Shown one piece after another: positions 29,521 to 39,284 of a stretch of DNA of 64,000 nt. The stretch's first letter is position 1, and every line of letters starts with the position of its first letter. This stretch comes from Mycoplasma suis str. Illinois. GTDB taxonomy: Bacteria; Bacillota_I; Bacilli_A; Mycoplasmatales; Mycoplasmoidaceae. The stretch spans positions 186,001 to 250,000 of the forward strand of contig NC_015155.1 in NCBI RefSeq assembly GCF_000179035.2, written 5' to 3'. The position numbers were made by a program, and so were the translations under genes. The notes below the pieces were generated by a model. That model worked only from the letters and a program-made list of their open reading frames with translations. It did not search any database and was not told the origin of the DNA.

Positions 29521-30680
29521 ATGCCTAAAAAAGAGGGGGAGTGAGAATGAGTTATTTTAGATAAATTGGGATTATTGGAAAGCGGAAAACCATTATCCAT
29601 GAAAGTAGGAGATTCTGAAATTTTATTTAGAGGAGGAAATGTACCCTTAATAGATGGACAAGCAATTAGTGATTCTAAAAGTAATAGATATTTCAATCAA
29701 CAAGGAGTTAATCAAAATAAATTGTTTCCTCCCCATACGGTTTGTTTTGTTAGATGCGGAAGTGTGGGCGATTGTTCTATCCTGAAAGAAAATGCCTGCT
29801 TAACGGAAAGCATTTATGCATTTTCTTTTTTTGAAGGAATTTCAGATCCAAAATTCATTAAATATTGCTTTGATTTCCCAAAAATAAAACAAAAAATTCT
29901 TCACCTCTCTAATACAACGACAAGGAATATATTGTCTTTTCAAAAATTACAACTTATTAAATTCCCTTGCCCCCCCCCGCAGGAGCAAAAGCTAATTGGA
30001 GATATTCTTTCAGCTTACGATGAACTTTTTGAAAACAACAAAAGACAAATTGAAATTCTTAATAGAGTTAGAACATTAATTTATAAGAAGTGATTCGGAG
30101 AATTTTATAGAGATAATGTCCCTCTTCCTGAGGGATGAAGATTTGAGAAACTTGAAAATTTAGTAACTATAAAAAAAGGTTCTAAGCCAGCTAGTCATGC
30201 CATAAAAGTTGAACCTGGCGGGGGGGGCATCAAATACAAACTTATCCCTTCTTTACTTGTTCAGTTGAAACTCAAAAATCCAAAACATTTTCTTATGACG
30301 ATTTTTCAATTTTGGTTTTTTCTGGAGGTTTTTTTCATGCAAAAATTTACAGAGGAAAATTTGAAGCTTCAACTGATACATTTTTATTAATTTCTGAAAA
30401 TCACAAATATTTATATTTGTTATTTTTCAGTTTGCAAAAGAAATTAATTTTCTGAAATTCAGAAATTACAGGAACAACTTTAAAACACCTTAAAAAAGGT
30501 ATATTACAAGAACATTTAGTTCTTCTACCAGATCAAAAAACTCTAGAAAAATTTAATTCAATTTGTGAAGATATTCAATTAAAGATTGAAAAGTTAACTA
30601 AGAAAATTGAAAATTCCGAAAGAATAAGGGATAAGTTATTAGATAAATTGTTTAGTCAAAAAGTAAAGATTTCCTATTAA
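29521..30680 (+). CDS. hsdS: type I restriction-modification specificity subunit 1, out of frame at G8
   Basis: Specificity subunit that selects the target sequence of the HsdM/HsdR complex. TRD1 covers residues ~1-145 (LLESGKPLSMKVG, FRGGNVPLI), followed by the central helical repeat PPQEQKLIGDILSAYDEL...IYKKWF. The second half (TRD2: PFFTCSVET, KTFSYDDF, GKFEAST; distal repeat DQKTLEKFN...LLDKLFSQ) continues only in a frame one base away. G8 at 30220-30227 is the break: as sequenced the protein ends at TAA 30388-30390 (289 aa); nine G would give 386 aa. A C9 tract at 29970-29978 encodes CPPP in the central part and is in frame. ATG 29521 is supported by similarity to the start of the second hsdS (WxxVxLDKLG). 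Confidence 0.88.
29970..29978 (+). repeat. C9 tract in hsdS1 (in frame)
   Basis: Nine C coding Cys-Pro-Pro-Pro just before QEQKLIGDIL. The second hsdS has only C6 at the equivalent place (FPKPPLE). A one-base change would cut the protein after TRD1, before the central helices. Confidence 0.85.
30220..30227 (+). repeat. G8 tract in hsdS1 (out of frame)
   Basis: Lies at the start of TRD2 after KPASHAIKVEPGG. Eight G shift the frame; nine or six would join both halves. Confidence 0.9.
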
Positions 30681-30708
30681 TTCATTTTTTTGTAGGTATA
30701 GATAAAAA

Positions 30709-31515
30709 ATGAATGAATTTGAAGGAAGAGAAGTAATAATTATTGACGGAAGCGCTATAGCTAGAAAGTGTTTTCATGCTGTCACTTCCGACAAAAAAGA
30801 TCAAAAAATTTATGAAAATAATGACTTCTCTTATAAAAAATTTTTGAATTGTTTATTTTCTGGAATTAAAAAAATTATGAAAACAAAAAGATATTTCAGA
30901 AAAATAATAGTTTTTGATAGAAGAGGAGGAGATAACTTTAGGAAAAAAATATTTCCAGAATATAAAGCTAATAGAAAAAAAGTAGATGAAAGTTTTTATT
31001 ATTGAATCGAAAAATCTAAAAGTCTATTGAAAAGATATTTAGGTTTAGAAATATATGTTTCAGAGAATGGATATGAAGGTGATGATCAGATTGGAACTAT
31101 TGCTAAAAAATTTTCTGAAAAATTTTGTTATGTCGATATTTTCACTATTGATTCAGATTTTTTACAACTTGTAGATGAATTCATTTCTGTTCATTTGTTT
31201 AAAAAATCCTTTATCAAAATTTCCTACAATTTAGAAAATTTTTCTAAACTAACTGATGGGCTTTTGCCCCATCAATTCCCATTATTTAAAGCTTTGTCTG
31301 GGGATTCTTCAGATAATTATCCCGGAATTCCAAATATTGGTAAAAAAACAGCCATTAATTTAATAAAACAATTCGGGAGTGAAGATAATTTTTTAAAAAA
31401 TTATCAGAATATAAAAGATTGAAGAATAAAAACTTCTATTTCAGAAAACATAGAAAAATTAAAGATTTATCTTGAAATAGCAAAAATTAAAACCAACTTA
31501 TTTTTTCCTCTTTAA
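30709..31515 (+). CDS. 5'-3' exonuclease (DNA polymerase I-type 5' nuclease), stand-alone
   Basis: 268 residues, about the size of the isolated 5' nuclease domain. Motifs: VIIIDGSAIARKCF (first acidic site), VFDRRGGDNFRKKIFPEYKANRK (helical arch), YEGDDQIGTIAKKF, IFTIDSDFLQLV (catalytic Asp cluster), ALSGDSSDNYPGIPNIGKKTA (helix-hairpin-helix and metal site). Removes RNA primers and flaps during replication and repair; in mollicutes this protein commonly exists without the polymerase domain. TGA Trp at 31003. It sits between the two hsdS genes; whether that placement is functional is unknown. Terminator at 31532-31552 follows. Confidence 0.9.
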
Positions 31516-31531
31516 AGAAATAAATTAAAGA

Positions 31532-31552
31532 AAAGGCTCCTTGAGAGCCTTT
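31532..31552 (+). terminator. rho-independent terminator
   Basis: AAAGGCTC-CTTGA-GAGCCTTT followed by TT; 16 bases after the exonuclease stop. Confidence 0.8.
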
Positions 31553-31600
31553 TTAAAAATTACTAAATTTTGATTTAGTGTTTATGAATAAATAATTTTT

Positions 31601-32772
31601 ATGACTCAAAAGTGAGAGTTAGTAACTTTGGATAAGTTGGGGAGAATTTCCAAAGGAATTCAAAAACATAAGCCAAATCACGACAAAAAATTGTTTTGTT
31701 TCGGAAAAGTTCCATTAATAGGATGCAAAGAAGTTAGTGACAGTAGATTGACAGTTTTGAAATCGAATAGAAACTACAACTTTTACGGTTTATTGCAAAG
31801 CAAATTGTTTCCAAAAAATACAGTTTGCGTGGTGGAAACAGGATCTTTAGTTACTGATTCAGCACTTCTAAAGTTTGAGGCTTGCTTATCTTCTGACTTA
31901 TATGGATTCATACCTTTTTCAAAAATTTCTACTCCCACATTCATTAAATATTGTTTAGATGCCCCAAAAAATAAAAGAAAGTTAAAGAATTTGGCGAGCC
32001 TTTATATAACACAACCTCACCTAACACTATCTAAATTATTCCAAGTTAAGTTTCCTAAACCCCCCTTAGAAATTCAACAAAAAATAGGAGAAATTCTTTC
32101 CAGATATGACCTAATTCTGGATAACCACGAAAGACAAATTGAATTATTGAAGAATTTGAAGGCATCACTTTTTAAGGAATGGTTTATTAAGTTAAGGTTT
32201 CCCGATTATGAAAAATATTCTTCTGAAAATGGTATTCCCGAGGGTTGAAGAAAGATTAGGTTTGGAGATTTAACTGAGATTCAAATTGGAAAAAAACCAG
32301 CAAGTCATTCAGAATTACTTGATGGATTAGGGAAATATCCATTTTTTACTTGTTCCACAAAAACTAAAAATTCTTACACTTTTTCATATGACTTTCCGTC
32401 TCTTTTAGTTTCTGCGGGGGGGGCTATCACTGTAAGTTTTATGATGGGAAATTTGAAGCTAGCACCCACGTTCTTGTTTCGAAATTAAAATTTCGAAAAT
32501 TTTCATATTTAATTCTTGAAGCTTTGAATTTAGTTCATCTCCCGAAGCTACAAAGATTCACTTTTTCTGTAGCCATTAAAAATCTTTCTCCCCAAAAACT
32601 CAAAGAAATAGAAATCCTAATCCCCGATCAAAAAATTCTTGAAAAGTTTAATAATTTTTGGAAAAACATTCATTCCAAGATTGAAAAATTAGAGCTAAAA
32701 ATGCAAAAATATGAAGAAATTAAAAAGAAACTACTAGATTCTCTTTTCTCTCAAGAAATTCAAGTTTATTAG
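31601..32772 (+). CDS. hsdS: type I restriction-modification specificity subunit 2, out of frame at G8
   Basis: Second specificity subunit. ATG 31601 gives MTQKWELVTLDKLGRISKG (TGA=Trp5). TRD1 is followed by the central repeat PPLEIQQKIGEILSRYDL...FKEWF, then KKPASHSELL, YPFFTCSTKT, FSYDFPSLLVSAGG. At G8 (32416-32423) the frame is lost: as sequenced it ends at TAA 32486-32488 (295 aa). The continuation YHCKFYDGKFEASTHVLV...DQKILEKFN...KKKLLDSLFSQ runs to TAG 32770-32772 in the frame that needs one more G (390 aa). Its TRD2 resembles that of hsdS1 (KPASH, PFFTCS, GKFEAST) while the TRD1 parts differ, so the two subunits would give different recognition sequences. Directly upstream of hsdM. Confidence 0.88.
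32416..32423 (+). repeat. G8 tract in hsdS2 (out of frame)
   Basis: Codes for the Gly run in LVSAGG. Nine G would give a segment of exactly the same length as the hsdS1 segment VFSGGFFHAK. Confidence 0.9.
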
Positions 32773-32828
32773 TGAATTTTTCTTAAATAAAATTTCTGTT
32801 TTGGAAGTAAAAAAGAAAATCTAATTAT

Positions 32829-34673
32829 ATGAGTGATTTAGCAAAAAGTCTTTGAAATTTTTGTAATGAGCTAAGAGTTTATTTTCACTTAAAGCAAAGT
32901 GAATATTACAAGCCCGCTTTAGGGGCTTTGTTCTTGAAATATATGGATGTTAATTATCAAAAGACTTTAAAAATACTTGAAAAAGAAATGCCAATAATTG
33001 AGGGAGTTAGAGTTTCTCCTAAAAAATATGATTTTGAAAAGAAAGGAGTAATTATGCTTCCAGAGGAAGCACAATTCTCCAAAATAATAAGTCTTCCAGA
33101 AGATGTAACTTTAGCAAAAATTAAGAATATAGATGGTGAAGAAATGAGCAGTCTAGGAGAAGTCCTAGACAATGCTATGAAATTAATAGAAAGAGAATCT
33201 GAATTATTTGAGGGAGCTTTATTTAAGGAATATAAAAAGATAAGAGATAATACCTTAAGAGATCTTCTTAAGGTATTTGATAGAGAAGATGTTTCTGATA
33301 ATTCTGATAAATTAGGTGAAGTTTATGAATACTTTTTGGGACATTTCTCCCTAGAAGAAAAGGGAGATGAAGGTGTGTTTTTCACACCTAAATCTCTAGT
33401 AAATATGATTGTTAATATTTTGCAACCAAAAGGAGGAAAAGCGCTAGATCCATTCTGTGGTAGTGGAGGTATGTTTGTTGGAATAAAGAAATATATGGAA
33501 AGAGAAACTGATTCAACTTGCAATCAAGATTTTGTATTTAGAGGATATGAATTATTGCCAGCAAATGTAAACATTTGCAATATGAATTTGTTTATGCACA
33601 ATATTCAGATAAACAGCGTAATAAAGCAATGCAATACTTTTGAGAATGACTTATTAGATTTGGAAGGTAAGTGTGATTATGTTCTCTCAAATCCTCCTTT
33701 CTGTGTGAAAGGAGTAAATATTGAAAGAGCTAAAAGAGCAGGCAGAATTCCTTTCGCTCTTCCTAGAGGAAATAATGAATCATTCACAAATGCTGACTAT
33801 TTGTGTATTCAATATTTCTATTCATACTTAAATGACAGGGGTAAAGCTGGTTTTGTTATGGGACAAAACTCCCTAGCATCTACAGGAGATAAAGAAATTA
33901 GAAAGCAAATAATTGAGACTAAGCATGTAGACATAATTATTGGAGTTGCAGATAAATTTTTCCAAAGTGGATTCACTGGAGAAGTTTGTCTTTGATTCTT
34001 CAATAAACAAAAAATTGAAGAACAAAGAGACAAGATTTTGTTTATTGATGCTTCTAATTATTTTTCACAAGTGAAAGATAATCCAAAGCAAAATACTTGG
34101 AGTTACTGACAATCAAAGAATTTGATTGCAGTGGTTTGACTTTATAGAGGTCAAGTTGAAAAATATCAAAAACTATTAGAAGAATATAGGGAAGCTTTAG
34201 ATAAGTATGCAAAAGAGTTCAATGTTCAAGTTCCTGAAAGTGGAAATTATTTAGATGCTTTCAAGGAAGTTGGAGAAAAGCTAATAGTAGAGGGAGAGGA
34301 AGAACTCTCCAAGGCAGATAAAAAAGATAAGAATAGGATGAAAGAGGAATTAGATAAGAAATGAGAAAGATTTGAAGAAGCTCTTTCAGTAGTTAAGGAA
34401 TATGATTGAATTCGTTCCAAATTTAAGAAAGGGATTTACAGAGACGTTCCAGGTCTCTGCAAGGCAGCAGATATTAAAGAAGTTATGGAAATGGACTATT
34501 GTTTAGGTCCTAGAGTTTATGTCGGTTTCGAAGAAACTGAAGAAGATAGAGAAGACAGGCCAGCTTATATAAAAAGAATGAAAGACATGCATAAAGAGTT
34601 AGTTGAACTTGAGAAAGAATCTCAAGAACTAACTCGGCAAATAACTGAAAATCTTTCCTTGTGGGGCGAATAG
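32829..34673 (+). CDS. hsdM: type I restriction-modification system methyltransferase subunit
   Basis: 614 residues. N6-adenine methyltransferase: SAM-binding motif I DPFCGSGG at residues ~207-214, catalytic NPPF at 288-291, N-terminal helical domain, and a C-terminal coiled region rich in Glu/Lys that would contact HsdS. TGA is Trp at several sites including the one ending the first long segment at 33993. All catalytic motifs are intact, so the enzyme is expected to be functional when supplied with an HsdS. ATG 32829 starts MSDLAKSLWNFCNELR, typical of the family. The hsdR GTG follows one base after its stop, indicating an operon. Confidence 0.94.
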
Positions 34674-34674
34674 A

Positions 34675-37600
34675 GTGAGCAATTTTTCTGAAAAGAATTT
34701 CGTACAACAAGCTTCTTTAAATGTTTTAGAAAAATTAGGTTGAAGGATCGCTGATCCTTCAGAAATTTATTGAAGCAAGAGTAGGAAAATTCCTATTTAT
34801 AAAAAAGAACTTCGGAATTCAATCAAAAAATTAAATGAACATAAATTAAAGAAATTAAGTGAAAAGCAAGTTGAAAAAGTAATTATCGAATTAATAGAGT
34901 GTCTTGAAAAAGACACTTTAAGAGAATTTGACCTTCAGATTAATAAAGATAAATATGAATTAATTAAGGAAGGAAAAAGCATAACAGTAAGAGGGGAAGG
35001 TGGTGCCGAAGAAATAATTCACTTTAAATTTCTGGATTTTGAAAATCCAGAAAATAATTCTTTTGTTGCAGTCCAAGAACTAGTAATAGATGATTTAGAG
35101 GGAAAAAGTAATTGTAGACCTGATATTTTGGGATTCCTTAACGGAATCCCTCTTTTATTTATTGAATGTAAAGCGCATGGGGTTGATTTAGAGAAAGAGG
35201 CTTATGAGGGAAATTACAAAAAATATTTAAAAAATATTCCTCAACTTTTTGCTTATAATGCTTTCTGTGTTTTAACCTCAGGAGATCAATCTAAGATAGG
35301 GGCTGTTAAAAGCCCCTATGATTTTTTTAGTGATTGACACAGATTGAAAGAAGATGATGAAGGGGATACTTCAATAGAAGTTCTTATCCAGGGAGTTTGC
35401 GATAAGAAAAACTTCTTAGATTTATTCGAAAACTTTACTCTCTTTAAGAAAGAGGAAGGTGTTTTAGAAAAAATAATTGCTAGAAATCATCAATTTTTAG
35501 GAGTTAATAAAGCTTTTCAGAATTATCTGAAAAGAAGAGATCTTAATGGAAAATTAGGTACTGTTTGACATACACAGGGAAGTGGAAAAAGCTTATTTAT
35601 AGTGTTTTTTGCAGAAAAAATAAAGAGAAAAAGTGGAAGTAATCAATCTTTCTTATTGCTTACAGACAGAATAGATTTGGAAGAACAATTAATTAGTACT
35701 TTTTCTAGTTGTGGTTTTTTAGGAAGTAATGATAATTGCAGTAGAGTTACAAAAAAAGAAGAACTTATTTCGAAACTAAAGAACAATAATACAAGATATT
35801 TGTTCTCTCTTATTCATAAATTTGATATCAAAAAGAGAGAACAAATATTAAAGGAAATGGTAATTATTGTTGATGAAGCTCACAGAACAAATTATGGAAA
35901 GCTAGCAGATTCAATGCTTGAAATATTATCTAATTCCCATAGAATAGCTTTTACTGGAACTCCTCTTAGAGAGGAAGAAAAGACAGCTCAAAAGTTTGGA
36001 GATTATGTTTCTAAATATGACTTTGAAAGAGCACTTAAGGATAAAGTGACAGTTCAACTCTACTATGAAGACAGAACAACTTTTTTAAAAGGAGTTTTCA
36101 ATCCGGAAATAGATAATTATACTAACGAAGCTTTAGGGGATATTGAAGAAAGAGAAGAACAAGAGGAAAAAGTATTAACTTCAAAAAAATATGTGAAGAT
36201 TAAGGAAGCATTAATGAATAAGAATAGATTGGAAAAAATATCTAAAGATTTTGTTTCCTACTATTCAGAAAGAATGGAATTGGGTAAAGCTCTTTTCGTT
36301 TGTATAGATAGATTAATTTGCATAGTTATGAAAAACTATGCTGAAAAATTCTGACAAGAAGAAATAGAGAGACTTAATAATCTTCTTACTTCTTGTTCTG
36401 ATTCAGAAAAAGAAGGAATTAGGAAAAGAATAGAGAGAATGAAGGGAACTCAAATGGCATATGTAATTAGTAATCCAAGAAATCTAAAAGATGAAAAATT
36501 GAAATATTATGGAAATATTTCAAAAGAACAGAATTTTAGTGGTGAACAAGAAATAAAAGAGAAATTTAAAGAGAAGGGTTCTTCTCTGAAAATAGCCTTT
36601 GTGTGTCAGAAATGACTCACAGGATTCGATGTTAAGTGTTTATCCTTCTTGTTTTTGGATAGACCTATCCAAAAACATTCATTAATGCAAGCAATAGCTA
36701 GACCAAATAGAAGAGATGTCGGAAAAGATAGAGGATTAATTATTGACTATATAAAGAATGCAAAAAACTTAATTAAATCTATAAAAGATTATTCTGGAGA
36801 AAATGCTCTTAAAACAATAGAGGAATTAAGACAAGAAATAATTTCTTGTCTTGAGCGAATAGAAAATTTCTTCTCAGAAAGAAATATTCCTTTTGAAGAA
36901 TTATTGAGTGAAAAAGATACTCACAGAAAAAGAAATATATTGAATGAAATTAAAGAGAGAATGTGTTCTCTTCAAAATAGTGAGAAATCATCATTTAGGA
37001 AACAATTTTTAAATTTGCATAAATATTTCAGTTTTTTAGACAAAAAGCAATGTCAAGAATTTAAAGATAAATTTGAAGCAATTAAAGAAATTAGTAGATT
37101 GTTATCTCTACAGGCGGGAGAAAAAGACAATTATTTCGAGGAAATGTACCCAGAGAATCAGGGAATAATAAATAAATATGTTGAATCTGAAGATGTTAGA
37201 AAACATCTTTCAGTGGAAAATATTTTAGATTTACCAAAAATATCGGGAAATGAAAAACAAGATGAAAAGAGCAAACTCATTGAAAAAATCAATAAAGATA
37301 AGAAATTAGCTTATGAAGAAATAGAAGAAAACTTTGAGAGAAAGATGAATTCAGAGAAGAGAGAAAATTTTCAATGAAGAATTAATAAGCTCATTGAAAG
37401 TTGAAATAATCTCGTTGAGTTAGAGATTCAAGAATTAAAGGAGTTATATGAAAAATTAAAAGTTGAGAGACAAAAAATAAAGGAAGATAATGAAAGTCAC
37501 TTAAAGAGCGGACTTACCATTTCTGGTAATGCAATTTTTGAAAAAGTTAAAAATTGCGATGAATTAAAGGAAATAGAAGATGAAAAACTTAAAGATGGAT

Positions 37601-37857
37601 GTGTTTATCTTGATGAAGAGATGATGAAGACTTTTGAAGAATATAAAGATTCACAATTTAATCCTTTTAATGACAATGTAAGTACAAGTTCCGATATTAA
37701 AAGTAAAATCCGATTATCCTTGATAAAAGGAACTAATTCTTTGAAATTTGAATCAATCAAAGAAGAAAATTTTGAATTTATTTATAACTATTACGAAAAA
37801 TTGTTTTCAAAAAAACCTGTTTGATGTGATCAACAATTACAGCAAATTTCTATTTAG
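34675..37857 (+). CDS. hsdR: type I restriction endonuclease subunit
   Basis: 1060 residues. Order: endonuclease domain with PDI (~149) and ECK (~164), the PD-(D/E)xK triad; helicase/translocase with Walker A GSGKS (~302), DEAH (400-403), FTGTP and a second RecA-like domain (RPIQKHSLMQAIARPNR); then a long helical C-terminus for contact with HsdM. GTG start one base after hsdM. No frameshift or TAA/TAG occurs in over 3 kb; the apparent short ORFs are caused by TGA Trp codons. An intact nuclease with both hsdS genes broken suggests the locus is switched, not abandoned. A C9 tract lies just after the stop. Confidence 0.95.
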
Positions 37858-37881
37858 TTAGTTTTTTCTAACTATCTAATT

Positions 37882-37890
37882 CCCCCCCCC
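37882..37890. repeat. C9 tract between hsdR and tRNA genes
   Basis: C9 (G9 on the minus strand) in the 69-base gap after the hsdR stop, with TTGAGGGTGGAA following. The preceding TTAGTTAGTTTTTTCTAACTA can form a small stem. It lies downstream of the minus-strand tRNA genes and of plus-strand hsdR, so an expression effect is not obvious. Confidence 0.7.
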
Positions 37891-37926
37891 TTTGAGGGTG
37901 GAAGAAAAAACTAAAACATTACAAAA

Positions 37927-38002
37927 TGGTGGAGACTATGGGGTTCGAACCCACGACCTTCTGAGTGCAAATCAGATGCTCTACCAACTGAGCTAAATCC
38001 CC
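37927..38002 (-). tRNA. tRNA-Ala (anticodon TGC)
   Basis: Minus-strand 76-base cloverleaf: acceptor GGGGATT pairs with AGTCTCC (G-U pairs), D arm with AGCTCAGTTGGTAGAGC, anticodon loop TTTGCAC in stem TCTGA/TCAGA, T arm GTTCGAACC, and encoded CCA. Reads alanine codons GCN. Four bases downstream of tRNA-Ile, so the two are probably one transcript. Confidence 0.95.
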
Positions 38003-38005
38003 GCA

Positions 38006-38081
38006 TGGTGGAGGTAGATGGGATCGCACCATCGACCTCTCCCTTATCAGGGGAGTGTTCTAACTACTGAACTATACCTCC
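38006..38081 (-). tRNA. tRNA-Ile (anticodon GAT)
   Basis: Minus-strand 76-base cloverleaf: acceptor GGAGGTA/TACCTCC, anticodon stem CTCCC/GGGAG with loop CTGATAA, encoded CCA. Reads ATT/ATC isoleucine codons. The Ile-Ala pair is here without flanking rRNA genes. Confidence 0.95.
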
Positions 38082-38114
38082 GAGATTACTCCCAAATTTA
38101 ATGTTATTTACTTA

Positions 38115-39284
38115 TTAATAATCATCTAATAAGAAAGAATCATTAAATTCCAATTTCAAAAGAAATTGGTAATTATATTGATACTTTAAATCAGTCTCTC
38201 TGACTGTTTTAGCCACATTCTTTTTGAAATCTTCTAGAGAAGTTCAATTGAACTTCTCTGGATTTAAAAATATCTTAATAATATGACCTCCAGCAAGGAA
38301 TTCTACTCTAGAAATTCCATCTATTCCAGTTAAAAGAGAATGCATTTTCTCTTTTCTTTCTTTTGTTTTTTCCAGCTGGAAAGGTCTGGCACCTAGTCTT
38401 CCAGCTGATAATTTATCCATTGACCTAACAATGGATAAATAAGGATTATTTATATTAGTGTCATAGTTGTGATGAAACTGGATAGTTTCAATTATGTAAC
38501 TATCCAGTTTGAATTGACTAGCTAGTTTTACTCCTTCAATAACGTGATCTGAATATTGTCCAACTACTTTTCCAATATCGTGGAAGAAAGCTGCTCGCTT
38601 CGCTTCCACAGTATTTAGATTTAGTTGGTAAGCAAAGTTAGCGCTAAAGATGCTAACTTCTAGTAAGTGTTCTAGTAAGTTTTGGTGATATGAGAAGAAA
38701 AATTTAGATTTACCAACTAGATAAGTTAATTCTTCATCTATTTGATCTTCCTTGTAATCAAGGAAGTCAATAAGTATTTTTTTACCTAGTTCTCTAGTCT
38801 TTTCTTTTCGCTCTTCAATTATTTGATTGAAGAACTCTTTTAAGCTTTCACTAGTTATTTCTTGGAGAGAAATATCAGAATCATTTATAAGTTGTTGGAA
38901 AAAATAGGAAGAAAATTCCATTTTTTCATAGTCAAACTTAAGTTTTGACTGTTCTTCAGAAGTTTGTGCAGACTCTATATAAACTGGGAAAATTGTTCTT
39001 TTTTCATAGTCTTTAGTTGCACAAACTTTGAAACCAGTAATCTCTCGGGAGAGATTACTTATTTGACTCTTAGGATCTAATAATTCCTTTATTTTTTCTT
39101 TTTTGGCTTCAGAAGAAGTTGAGTAATTTAACTGAAACTTCTTCTTTATTGGAATGAAGTGGGAAGAATAATCAGAAGGAATTTTTAAGTTGTAAATAGT
39201 TTTTAGTATTAATTTCTCAAATAGACATTGGTCTATTGAGAATTCTTTAAGTTGACTCTTTTCTTCCAGAAGTACTTTAAAAAA
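38115..39284 (-). CDS. RNase Y-like HD-domain protein, distal half of an amber-split pair
   Basis: From the ATG at 38921 the protein has 268 residues: a helical linker, first His in LLEHLLEVS, HD motif FFHDIGK, FHHNYD, and SMDKLSAGRLGARP, i.e. all metal ligands of the RNase Y HD domain, then the C-terminal GGHIIKIFL domain, ending LLDDY at TAA 38115. The frame stays open for another 363 bases upstream to an amber codon (39285-39287) but contains no ATG, GTG or TTG. That upstream stretch looks like a degraded KH domain (TGFKVCATKD) without a GxxG loop. The coordinates give the whole open frame; translation may start at ATG 38921, at a rare start (CTG 39269), or by readthrough. Confidence 0.75.

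Noticed and set aside
37927-38081. Linking tRNA-Ile and tRNA-Ala to an rRNA operon
   Set aside because: No 16S or 23S sequence flanks them; the neighbours are hsdR and the RNase Y-like pair.
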